In this document: positions 41,392 to 49,978 of the stretch, piece after piece
How positions within the stretch are numbered: the first letter of the stretch is position 1
How the letters are laid out: every line of letters begins with the position of its first letter
Assembly (NCBI GenBank): GCA_023451265.1
Contig: JAEYAG010000080.1
Location: 33,441-97,440, forward strand
Direction: 5' to 3'
Source: Actinomycetes bacterium
GTDB taxonomy: Bacteria; Actinomycetota; Actinomycetes; Actinomycetales; Microbacteriaceae
DNA length: 64,000 bases
The notes under the pieces: model-generated
What the model was told of the DNA's origin: nothing
What the model saw: the letters and a program-made list of their open reading frames with translations, nothing else
Database searches by the model: none
Position numbers and translations under genes: made by a program

Positions 41392-44300
41392 ATGCGCGGG
41401 GGCCTGGAGCGCTGGAAACGGGGTATCGGATCGCAAGGGGTTCGACAGGCGCTCGCGTACGCCTTCCAGGGATCCTGCGACTCTCACCTTCGGTCCTCCG
41501 TCGGCGCTGAAGCGCTCGCCACCTACAGCGCAGCTCGCGGCGGTGGCGCAGCGCGCTTCGTTGTCGAAGACGGCGCCATCAACGCGGACACGCTCGAAGA
41601 ACAGCAACTCCGTCGCTGGGTCGATGGTCGCGACCCTGCGACGGGCGAGCGTCGCGGCCGCGATCTGACCTCGCCCGACGCTGACCTCATCCTCGACGGC
41701 ACGATCAACGCGCCGAAGTCGTACAGCATCGCAGCGATGCTCAACGCTGATCTCGCGGCCGAGTTCGAGGCGCTCCAAGATCGACTTCGCGACCGCATCA
41801 TCACGACGTGGCAGAGCGAGCTCAACGCGCGCAGAGGCGCTGGCGGGCGCATTCGTGAGTCGCTCCGTCGCATCGAGGTCGTCGAACTGCAGCACCGGCG
41901 GTCACGCGCGCTCGACCCGCATATCCACCGCCACCTCTGGCTCAACGTCAAGGTGCTCGGAGAAGACGGCAAGTGGTCGAATATCGACTCCCGAGTGGCC
42001 ATGAAGATGCAGACCGTCATCAACGCCGAGGGGGAGCTCGCGGCGCGCACCGATCCGCAGTGGCTCGACGCTCTGGCACGACACGGACTGACCCTCGACG
42101 CCGGCGGCGAGATCGCGGAGCTCGCCCACGCAGTGCGTCCGCTCTCGCGTCGTTCCACGCAGATCGAGGCGAACCGCGCAGTGCTCCTTGCCTCCTGGCG
42201 GAGCGACCACCCCGGTCTCGAGCCGAGCCCCGATGAGTTGCACCGTATCGACCGCCTCGCCTGGGCCAAGTCACGGCCCAACAAACCGGGTGACGTCGAC
42301 GAAGCCGCATGGGAGCAACTCATCGCTGACGAACTCGCGGCGATCGATCCGGGTATCGTGCGCGACCGGGATGCCGTGTCGGCGGAGAGGATGCCGGTCG
42401 ACAAGCTCGACCGGGACCTGCTGGCCGCGCAAGCCGTCGTCGAAGCGGATGCACGCTCCGCCTGCTCTGGCGGACGGTTCAGCCTGTTCGATGTCAGAGC
42501 GGGCGCGACGCGGGCTGTCGCGGCATCCGGCGTCGTCGCTCCGCGCGAGCTCCTGCAATCGGTCATCGACGACGTCATCGTCCGCGCGCTCGCTCAGACG
42601 GTCGACCTGCTCGATGGCGAGCTCGACCGTCCCGCGCACATCAAGGGGTACATGGCGTCGAGCACGGCTGCGGCAAAGGTGGAGCTCGCGGCTCGCTGCG
42701 ACGAGCTTGCTATCGGTGGTGCCCCGGCGGATCAGGCTGAGGTTGCGGCCGCCGCCGCTGCGGTCTTGCGGAGTGGGATCCAACTCGAGACGCGCCAGAT
42801 CGAGGCGGCGGCTGCAATCGCGGGAACGGATCGGTTGGTGTCCATCACTGGCCCAGCGGGCGCGGGGAAGACGACGATGTTGCGCGTAGCGAAGGCGGCC
42901 CTTGCGCATCGGGGCCGCCGCATGGTTGTCGTCGCTCCTACCAAGAAAGCGGCATCCGTCGCCGGCCGCGAGATCGGCACCTCGGCATCCAGCCTGCATG
43001 CGCTGCTCGGTGACCACGGGTTCCGATGGGGACGTGATGCCGCGGGTGCGGAGACTTGGACGCGGCTGACCGTTGGAGAGATCGATCCTGTGACCGGCGT
43101 CGTCTACACCGGGCCGTCGCGATATCGGCTGGTCCCGGGCGATCGAGTCGTCGTCGACGAGGCCGGCATGGTCGACCTCAACGCAGCGAATACTCTCGCG
43201 ACAATCGCCGCGGAGTCGGGCGCCGGAATCGCGATGGTCGGCGACCACATGCAAGCGCGCCCCGTCGGGCACTCGGGAGCGATGGCGACGATGACTCGGC
43301 GCGCGACGGCCGTCGTGGAGCTGACAGCGGTGCACCGCTTCATCGATCCCGACTACGCCGCGCTCACACTCCGGATGCGGGAGCCTGCCTCGAAGGAAGC
43401 CGCGCTCTCCGTGGCGACCGAACTCGCCGATCGAGGGCTCGTTCACCGTGTGGCTGACCACGTCCAAGCGTGCGACGTGATGGTGGAGTCCTACTTCCGC
43501 TGGGCAGCCGGTCAGCGGCGCGTGGCGCTCGTGACCAGCACGAACGAAGAAGCGGATGCCATCAACGAGAGCATCCAGCAGCGACGAGTCGACCGGGGCG
43601 ACCTGACGCTTGATCGGATCGCTGTCGGACAGGGGGAGCAGCGGCTTCTCGAAGGCGACGTCGTCCAGACTCGCCGCAACGACCGTGCGACCGGCGTCGA
43701 GAATCGCGCGGTCTGGACTGTTCACCGGATCACATCAGCGGGCCTCGAGCTACGCAGCGTCACCGATGCCGTCGACACTCGCGTCGTGAGTCACGAGTAC
43801 GCGGCCGACCACGTGCACCTCGCGTACGCGTCAACGGTGCATGGCATCCAGGGCGAGACGACCGACGCCTCGATCGTCGGACCCGGCGTCGACGCGTCGG
43901 GGCTGTACGTCGGCATGACGCGCGGTCGTGTGCACAACGAGGCGATCGCGATTGCGCGAACGGATGCCGTGGCGCGTGATCGGATCGCGGACAGCATGAT
44001 GCGCGGCATTCCCGAGGTCAGCATCGACGACTCGGTGCGCGCGGCGCGGAGCGAGCTGGGGAGGGCCGCCCGGTCGCCATTGGACGCAGCCGGTGAAGAC
44101 TTGCGGCTGCTGAACGAATGGATGCGTACCGCTCGGCGAACATTGCTCAACCTCGACGGCCAGGTCGCCACGCAGGAGGCGGGGATGCACGGTCGAGCAG
44201 GTCGAGGCGCTTCGGACCCTGAGCTTGCCGAAGCTCGTCGGATGCTGCATTCCCAATACGAGGTGGCGTCGCAGCGACACACAGACCTCGTGCGGCAATA

Positions 44301-44403
44301 CCTCGAGGCTGGGCGAGGCGGCGGCTCGATTGCTGGTGCTGAGGACCCGGCTGCACCGCATGTCCCGACTGGGGCGCCGAGCTACACGCTGCTCAGCCGC
44401 TGA
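41392..44403 (+). CDS. MobF-type conjugative relaxase-helicase (TrwC/TraI-like)
   Basis: A 1003-residue protein. The N-terminal relaxase domain has the metal-binding HIHRH motif (H177, H179, H181), with Y23 and Y45 as possible nicking tyrosines. The helicase half has Walker A GPAGAGKT near residue 490, VVDEAGMVD, and the late motifs TVHGIQGET and YVGMTRGR of SF1 RecD-like helicases. It nicks oriT and unwinds the transferred strand for the coupling protein. It lies about 7 kb from the transfer operon of copy B, the only relaxase visible in the window. Confidence 0.9.
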   Translation: MRGGLERWKRGIGSQGVRQALAYAFQGSCDSHLRSSVGAEALATYSAARGGGAARFVVEDGAINADTLEEQQLRRWVDGRDPATGERRGRDLTSPDADLILDGTINAPKSYSIAAMLNADLAAEFEALQDRLRDRIITTWQSELNARRGAGGRIRESLRRIEVVELQHRRSRALDPHIHRHLWLNVKVLGEDGKWSNIDSRVAMKMQTVINAEGELAARTDPQWLDALARHGLTLDAGGEIAELAHAVRPLSRRSTQIEANRAVLLASWRSDHPGLEPSPDELHRIDRLAWAKSRPNKPGDVDEAAWEQLIADELAAIDPGIVRDRDAVSAERMPVDKLDRDLLAAQAVVEADARSACSGGRFSLFDVRAGATRAVAASGVVAPRELLQSVIDDVIVRALAQTVDLLDGELDRPAHIKGYMASSTAAAKVELAARCDELAIGGAPADQAEVAAAAAAVLRSGIQLETRQIEAAAAIAGTDRLVSITGPAGAGKTTMLRVAKAALAHRGRRMVVVAPTKKAASVAGREIGTSASSLHALLGDHGFRWGRDAAGAETWTRLTVGEIDPVTGVVYTGPSRYRLVPGDRVVVDEAGMVDLNAANTLATIAAESGAGIAMVGDHMQARPVGHSGAMATMTRRATAVVELTAVHRFIDPDYAALTLRMREPASKEAALSVATELADRGLVHRVADHVQACDVMVESYFRWAAGQRRVALVTSTNEEADAINESIQQRRVDRGDLTLDRIAVGQGEQRLLEGDVVQTRRNDRATGVENRAVWTVHRITSAGLELRSVTDAVDTRVVSHEYAADHVHLAYASTVHGIQGETTDASIVGPGVDASGLYVGMTRGRVHNEAIAIARTDAVARDRIADSMMRGIPEVSIDDSVRAARSELGRAARSPLDAAGEDLRLLNEWMRTARRTLLNLDGQVATQEAGMHGRAGRGASDPELAEARRMLHSQYEVASQRHTDLVRQYLEAGRGGGSIAGAEDPAAPHVPTGAPSYTLLSR

Positions 44404-44464
44404 TCCTGACCGATCGGGCCGAGGCATCCGATCGGCGGCCGACATACCTGGTAGAGAGTTCCTC

Positions 44465-45016
44465 ATGGACACGCTAATCGGGTACCAGACTCGCGAGGAC
44501 TGGATGGGCCACCAAGTCCTCACGCTTGCCGATGTGTGGCCCGCGGAGCCACGCGCCATGATCGTCGGGCTCAACCCCGCACCGTCGAGCGTCGAAGCGG
44601 GCCACTACTACCAGGGCCAGGTCGGTCAAGGCCAGTTGCGCAAGCTGGCCGCCGCAGGACTGTTCGGTGCGCCGCCAGGCCGTCATTTCGAGGAAGCGGC
44701 GCTCGCGGCGAGAGTTGGCTTCACCGACATCGTCAAACGACCGAGCCGCGGTGAAAGCGACGTCGGCGCCGACGAGATCCGGTACGGAAGCGCTCAACTC
44801 ACGGACAACCTCCGCGCCCGCGGTGTTGGACTCATCGTGTGCGTGTTCCGTCATCCGGTGAAGGTTCTGCTCGGAACCGAAGGCGTGGCGGGGATGCAAT
44901 CGAAGGTGACACCGTGGGGAGCGCGCGTGTTCCGGATGCCAGGACCGTTCGACAAGCGCGAGAACGTCGAGCGTGTGATGTCGGAGCTGTCCGAGTGCTT
45001 GGATACGGGGGAGTAG
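44465..45016 (+). CDS. MUG/TDG-like mismatch-specific DNA glycosylase
   Basis: A 183-residue protein. IVGLNPAPSSVEAGHYYQGQ, then VGQGQLRKLAAAGL and VGFTDIVKRPSRGESDVGAD match the active-site strand and loops of the MUG/TDG branch of uracil-DNA glycosylases. Late in the protein, CVFRHP and TPWGARVFRMPGP are compatible with the second motif. The family removes uracil or thymine from mismatches. ATG 44465 is 60 bases after the relaxase stop, so it probably shares the relaxase transcript. Confidence 0.75.
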   Translation: MDTLIGYQTREDWMGHQVLTLADVWPAEPRAMIVGLNPAPSSVEAGHYYQGQVGQGQLRKLAAAGLFGAPPGRHFEEAALAARVGFTDIVKRPSRGESDVGADEIRYGSAQLTDNLRARGVGLIVCVFRHPVKVLLGTEGVAGMQSKVTPWGARVFRMPGPFDKRENVERVMSELSECLDTGE

Positions 45017-45034
45017 CCGGCGCCCTCTGCGAGC

Positions 45035-45925
45035 TCAAGTCGCGGCGGGCAGGTGGGAGAGGACGAATCGTCCGACCGTGACCTGGCGATCGGCGAGTTC
45101 GGTCGCCGCGCTGAGGGATGCCGTCGCGAATGTGACGTCAAGATCGTTGGCGACGGGCCTCTCGCCATCTGTGTAGTGCATGACGACCGCCCCTCGCTTT
45201 CCCCGAGCTGCCACCTCCCGGAGCTCCGCTGGCGAGAGATACGACGCGGACCCGCCCAGCGCCAGCACGCTGTCAAAGCGGGTGCCGCCCAGCACTCGCT
45301 TCTCTTGTGCTTCGCTCCAGCTCATTGGATGGATGCCAGCCGTGACGGGGTGCTTGGCGACGAGAGCGTTCAGCATCGCGGTTGAGGGATCGATGCCGAC
45401 GTAGCGGACCGGGTCCACGAGACCCGCGGTCAGCGGCCGTCCCGTTCCGCATCCGACGTCGAGTGTGCGCCACAGGTGCTCGCCGAGGACACCTTTGATG
45501 AACGTTGTCGTGCCGTCGATCTCTTCATCCTTGAGCGAGTGCTTCTTGTCCCATTCGGAAGCGACCGCGTCGTGCGCGGACGCGACGTTCGACCGCGTGA
45601 CAGGCATGTTCTGGATGCCGTAGACGTGCTCCACGCGGCCGCGATTGACGAGGTTCGTGTCGTCAAGGTCGCGATCCATCGTCCAGTGCTTCCAGCCCAT
45701 GGGCGTACGCAGGTAGATGCGGGTCCACTTGTAGAACTTCATAGGCTCACCGAACGTCTGGATCACGTGCGCGGCGCGAGCGAAGTCCGCGGCATCCAAC
45801 CCCTCGGTCCTCGGAGACGCGACGTACTCGTGCGGGGCGCCCTCCGCATACGTCGTCGCGAATTGCCAGTCGAGTTCAGGCTCGAGGTCGAGCCACCAGT
45901 TGAGGTCTGTGCGGGTGATCACCAT
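45035..45925 (-). CDS. SAM-dependent methyltransferase
   Basis: A 296-residue protein. The N-terminal ~105 residues (DLEPELDWQFATTYAEGAPH, then KFYKWTRIYL) are a small unknown domain. A Rossmann-type methyltransferase follows: LDVGCGTGRP (motif I), VGIDPSTAML and FDSVLALGGSASYLS. No DPPY-type motif is present, so it is unlikely to be a DNA amino-methyltransferase; the substrate is unknown. ATG 45925 has GGAG just upstream. It lies on the same strand as the GmrSD-like gene, 136 bases downstream, so they may share a promoter. Confidence 0.75.
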   Translation of the reverse strand: MVITRTDLNWWLDLEPELDWQFATTYAEGAPHEYVASPRTEGLDAADFARAAHVIQTFGEPMKFYKWTRIYLRTPMGWKHWTMDRDLDDTNLVNRGRVEHVYGIQNMPVTRSNVASAHDAVASEWDKKHSLKDEEIDGTTTFIKGVLGEHLWRTLDVGCGTGRPLTAGLVDPVRYVGIDPSTAMLNALVAKHPVTAGIHPMSWSEAQEKRVLGGTRFDSVLALGGSASYLSPAELREVAARGKRGAVVMHYTDGERPVANDLDVTFATASLSAATELADRQVTVGRFVLSHLPAAT

Positions 45926-46061
45926 GTTCTCCGAGTTCCGCACGGCCCACGAAGTCCGTGCAGTGAGAACTCTGCCGCAAGGTGGCGACATCGAGCGACG
46001 TCCCCACGAAGTGCTCTCCCCTGCTACGCCCAAGGGGGATCGCGGGAACCAGGTGGGATCG

Positions 46062-48452
46062 CTATCGAGGATGCACGCGCTGGAGTTCGATCGCCTGCCG
46101 AGCGAAGGCCTCGGCGATCTCCTGGTCAGTTGCCTCGTCCCAGCTCTCCCCGAGTGCAATGTGGTCGAAGTCCGAGTATCGCTTGCTCTCCCGGCTCTCA
46201 TACGCCTTGATGCGAAGGCGAAAGCCGAAGTCGGGACTCCAATCGGTGATCAGCTCGATGGTGTTACCGCCCCGCAACCTGAATGCCACGCAGCTCGTCG
46301 GCTCCGTACGGCGACTCTTGGGCCAGAGCCACCGTTCCTCAATCCCTACAGCGTCTTCGATTCGATCCGCGATCGCGAGCTGCAGCGCACCTCGGCGTGC
46401 ATAGATCTTGTCCGTGGCTCGCTTCTTTGCCACTGCTATCGATCCATCGTCGAGGCCGTACGCGTGGAGCATGGCGTCGATGCCAAGGCGATCCGCCAGA
46501 GCGTCAGGTGTTTGGGGAACATCGGCAACGGGCATGTCGGCATCCGCGGCGAACTCAGCGATGCGGGGAAAGCGAGCAATCGCCTGATCGAGTAACCAGC
46601 CAGTGCGGGCGCGAACGAGTGTGGCCATCGCCTGGCCGACTTCCTGTATGCGATCGTGTCTGACGTCCGCGGAAGCGCTGGCCAGATTGGCCAAGCTGGC
46701 CAACTCGTCCCCGAGCAATTCGAACGAGGCCAGGTGGGCGGGATCAATCCCAGCGTAGAGGTCCGGTCCGATCCTTCCTCTGCCATTCGGGTCGCTCACT
46801 GCCCACTCTCGAAGGCGAGCGAACTTGTCGCGCGGAGACATCTCCTGCACGGACCGGTTGGCGCCGGCGTCTAGAAACCAGAAATTGCCCGGCCAGTTCA
46901 GATAGGTGTGCGTAGCCGCGTATCGCCGACCGAAGCCGAGCGGTAGCCGGAAGCGCGACTGGTTGTCGGCTGCCACCACGTGGTCCCAGTCGATCGTGCC
47001 CGCTGCAAGAGGAAGCTGCTGTGCCAATGTGACGAGAAGCTCGGGGGCGCTCCGCGCCACCTCTAGCCGCTCGTCGTCTGAAAGTAGTCCCCGGACCAGT
47101 TGACGACCGCGCTTCAATTTCGGATACCTGCCGTGAGCCACTCCGATGATCTCCTCGACCGGGAACTGGCGTCCGCCGGAACCAGACGCGATGGCGACTG
47201 CGAACGCGTCCCGTCGGAAAGCGTCGCCGAGGACCTGCTGGTAGCCGAAGAGTGATGCGCCCAGCACGTAGTCCTCGACAGCGGCCACATCATCACTGGT
47301 CCACTGACGGTCGGCATCGCTTGCGACCACCCATCCGAACACGTCCTCCCACAGTTGGGTCCGAGTGATCCTCAGGGCGTAGCCGAGTCGCGTGTGCTCA
47401 CGAAGTACGGCCGTGAATCGCTGCACGGCGGTCGCAACGCGCGGAGCAATGAGCTTCATCGATCGCAGTATCGGGTTCTTGTTCGCCTTGCTGAGTCGAT
47501 CGACGTTCACTGGCACCATATCGGAGAGGCCGATCCCCGCGAGAGCCAGGCGCGATAGAAGGCTGAGGGCGCCGTAGACGTCGAGTAGCCCGCCCGTGGC
47601 GCCGGCAATGCCTTGTAATGCGGCGTGAGCGGACATCTCCCCGGGTGCTGACAGCGCCGGATCGTGCCAAAACGTCTTGACGGCAGCAAAATACAGATCG
47701 TTACCAGAAACCGGCGCACCGCCGCGATTGACTCGACTGAAGACTTCGAGAACGTCCTCCGGATCCCGCACGGTGGCCGAGATCATCGGAATGCTCCGCC
47801 GGAACCATGCCTGCCGGATCGACTCCAATCGAGTCGCGATCGAGCTCCGAACTGCTACATCGTCTGGAATGCGGAACTGGGAATCGAGGGCGGAAGCCAC
47901 ACGGTTGAGGCGGGGTTCGTCGATCTCTTCATGGAGCAAGTCCCCAAGAGAATGCCAGTTCGAGAGGTCAAGGTATCGGTCCCGATTGGCGATCGGCTCG
48001 GCTTCGCGCTCGTTGAACCCCTCGGCTTCTGTGTCGAGGCGCGGGTCGAAACGGCGCCAGAGGATGTATCCGGTGTCTCGTGACGGATCCCGGAAGGCAT
48101 TCACGTAGAAGCGGCCGTAGCCGTCCCCGGTGAAGATCGAATAGATCGCAAACACGCGTTGCTGACCATCGACGAGCTGGGGGTTCGTCCTGTCGGTCTG
48201 CCTCACCGCCCCCTGGCCTCCGCCAAGTGGAATCGATGCTATCCCCGGTCGATCGATCTGGCAGAACAGCAGCGACCCGACTGGATATCCCATGATCAAC
48301 GAGTCCAGAAGCAGCCGGATTCGATCTTCCTTCCACACCTCGTCCCTCTGAACGAGCGCCAGATCCCACGCGTTGTCCAGCCGTCGCTGGACGATGTCAC
48401 GGGGAGCGAGTCGGCCGTCGTCGAGCTGCTTTTCGAACTCAGGGCTAGGCAC
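46062..48452 (-). CDS. GmrSD-like DUF262 protein with C-terminal HNH-like domain
   Basis: A 796-residue protein. The N-terminal DUF262/ParB-like domain has QRDEVWKEDRIRLLLDSLI, MGYPVGS and the key LVDGQQR motif (residues ~93-99). Around residues 485-545 IDWDHVV, then NWPGNFWFLDAGANRSVQ and DKFARLREW resemble the DUF1524/HNH nuclease half of GmrSD enzymes. GmrSD are type IV restriction systems against modified phage DNA. Here both halves are in one chain. The gene stands alone on its strand next to a methyltransferase and before the conjugation genes. Confidence 0.8.
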   Translation of the reverse strand: MPSPEFEKQLDDGRLAPRDIVQRRLDNAWDLALVQRDEVWKEDRIRLLLDSLIMGYPVGSLLFCQIDRPGIASIPLGGGQGAVRQTDRTNPQLVDGQQRVFAIYSIFTGDGYGRFYVNAFRDPSRDTGYILWRRFDPRLDTEAEGFNEREAEPIANRDRYLDLSNWHSLGDLLHEEIDEPRLNRVASALDSQFRIPDDVAVRSSIATRLESIRQAWFRRSIPMISATVRDPEDVLEVFSRVNRGGAPVSGNDLYFAAVKTFWHDPALSAPGEMSAHAALQGIAGATGGLLDVYGALSLLSRLALAGIGLSDMVPVNVDRLSKANKNPILRSMKLIAPRVATAVQRFTAVLREHTRLGYALRITRTQLWEDVFGWVVASDADRQWTSDDVAAVEDYVLGASLFGYQQVLGDAFRRDAFAVAIASGSGGRQFPVEEIIGVAHGRYPKLKRGRQLVRGLLSDDERLEVARSAPELLVTLAQQLPLAAGTIDWDHVVAADNQSRFRLPLGFGRRYAATHTYLNWPGNFWFLDAGANRSVQEMSPRDKFARLREWAVSDPNGRGRIGPDLYAGIDPAHLASFELLGDELASLANLASASADVRHDRIQEVGQAMATLVRARTGWLLDQAIARFPRIAEFAADADMPVADVPQTPDALADRLGIDAMLHAYGLDDGSIAVAKKRATDKIYARRGALQLAIADRIEDAVGIEERWLWPKSRRTEPTSCVAFRLRGGNTIELITDWSPDFGFRLRIKAYESRESKRYSDFDHIALGESWDEATDQEIAEAFARQAIELQRVHPR

Positions 48453-48613
48453 ATTCTGAACCTAGTCGCAGCCCACCTACAGAGACACGTCGCACTGTCG
48501 GGGGAGTTCGTGGCGCGGCCACGGAGCAACGACGTCCGGGTCACTCTCGCCCCGGCACGCGAGAGCGGCGCGGGAGTACGATGACTCCCACGTCGCTCTC
48601 CTGTTGCGATGGG

Positions 48614-49066
48614 TCAGCGAGCAACCCCGACGCCGGTGGTCGAGACCGGCTGGGCTACTGGCCCCGTGGCGGATCTGTCCGCGGCGGGGCCGTTAGCTTT
48701 TGGGGTGCGGTCCACCGAGACCGTCGCGAACTTGAGCGACGCTCCGATGTTGTCGGCGACGATGTCGCGCGTCTCACGGGTGTTGCCCGTCTCCTTGTCG
48801 GTGTAGGTGCCGAAGCGCAGGTCGCCGGCGACGATCACGCTGTCGCCCTTGCGAAGCGAGTTCGCGACGTTCCGCGACTGCTGGTTGAACACGACGACGC
48901 GGTGGAACACGGTGCCGACGTCTTCCCACCGATTCGTCGTCTCGTTGAGGCGGCGGTCGTTGACGGCGATCGTGAAACGGGTGTACTCATTGCCCGATTC
49001 GCTCGCGCCGTAGTCGGGGTCGCCAGTGAGGTTGCCCTCGAGGGTGACCGGGATTCTGGTGGTCAT
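48614..49066 (-). CDS. ssb: Single-stranded DNA-binding protein
   Basis: A 150-residue OB-fold protein: RIPVTLEGNLTGDPDYG, then RFTIAVNDRR and VVVFNQQSRNVANSLRKGDS, as in bacterial SSB, with a Pro/Ala-rich tail that lacks the usual acidic DDDIPF-type tip. It starts at ATG 49066 after AAGGAG; five residues upstream are open but unlikely. It would protect the incoming single strand after conjugation and belongs to the tail of transfer operon B. Confidence 0.88.
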   Translation of the reverse strand: MTTRIPVTLEGNLTGDPDYGASESGNEYTRFTIAVNDRRLNETTNRWEDVGTVFHRVVVFNQQSRNVANSLRKGDSVIVAGDLRFGTYTDKETGNTRETRDIVADNIGASLKFATVSVDRTPKANGPAADRSATGPVAQPVSTTGVGVAR

Positions 49067-49100
49067 GCTTTCTCCTTCCATTCAGAGGCGCCGAGGCGTC

Positions 49101-49583
49101 TCACTCGGCGTTGGCCCGGCTGGTCCACGCCTCCCATTCCTGCTCGTCGACGACGTTCGTCCACGAGCGAGGCTTGTAGCGGTTGTGTCCACGCGTGCAC
49201 CCGCCGGCGTACGCCCTACGCAGGCGGGGCAACGCGAGCGTGAGGCGTTCGTGCCATCCGATCGGGCCGAATCCCGAATCGGACGGATGGAACGCCACCG
49301 TGTGCGCCGTATGGAGCGCCGAGAGCTCCTCGACGAGATCGCCGTGCTTGAACCAGCACGCCGGGACGACCGACTCCGAGATCTGGTACCGCACCGTGAA
49401 CCACTCGACCCAGTCGCGCAGCAGTATCCATGCGGTCCTCGCGTCGGCATCCGTCAACGAGCGCCACTTCACGATGTGCGCGCCGATGGGAACGGACGAC
49501 CCAGACCGGTCCGGCGGCTTGAGCTCGGTGAGGTCGGCCGCGAGGGCGTCGTCGAGATCCTCCGGTTCTTCTTCATACGTCAC
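49101..49583 (-). CDS. DUF4913-like protein
   Basis: A 160-residue protein with a Trp-rich middle (ILLRDWVEWFTVRY and VPACWFKHGDLVEELSALH), the pattern of DUF4913 proteins of actinobacterial plasmids and ICEs. It is coupled to the HNH gene by an ATGA overlap. Role unknown, probably conjugation or maintenance. Confidence 0.65.
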   Translation of the reverse strand: MTYEEEPEDLDDALAADLTELKPPDRSGSSVPIGAHIVKWRSLTDADARTAWILLRDWVEWFTVRYQISESVVPACWFKHGDLVEELSALHTAHTVAFHPSDSGFGPIGWHERLTLALPRLRRAYAGGCTRGHNRYKPRSWTNVVDEQEWEAWTSRANAE

Positions 49584-49978
49584 GTCCCTGCTCCTTCCGC
49601 GTGGGTGAGTGCGCGACGCAGGGCGTCGAGGGCGAGCTCAGATGCCGCGCGCCGGGTCCGATGCCGTGACAGCACGGCATCCCTGTCGATGAGCCGATGA
49701 AGTAGCTCATGGCAGTACGGATGCAGGGGGATGAGATCACCGTCGGGCTCGCGCGCGACCCAGCGACCGTCCCCGAGCTGCCTGACCCCGGTGTAGTCCA
49801 AGTGGTGCAGCTCGAGGTCTCGCTTGTTGGCCGGATTGCCACATGCCGCGCACGCGAGCGGCTCGGGTGTTGTCGACGCCTGGGCGAACCACGCGTCGCG
49901 GCGCGCGAACCATGCCCGCGAGCGGAGAAACGTCGACCGGTAGGCGTTCGCGCGGAGCGGGGTGCGGCGATTGCTCAT
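49580..49978 (-). CDS. HNH-type nuclease-like protein
   Basis: A 132-residue protein with a CAACGNPA zinc knuckle, LELHHLDYTG and LIPLHPYCHELLHR, the layout of small zinc-binding HNH endonucleases. The start at 49978 overlaps the coupling-protein stop (ATGA); a longer open frame upstream is only a shadow of that gene. A DNA-processing role in transfer or entry is possible. Confidence 0.75.
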   Translation of the reverse strand: MSNRRTPLRANAYRSTFLRSRAWFARRDAWFAQASTTPEPLACAACGNPANKRDLELHHLDYTGVRQLGDGRWVAREPDGDLIPLHPYCHELLHRLIDRDAVLSRHRTRRAASELALDALRRALTHAEGAGT

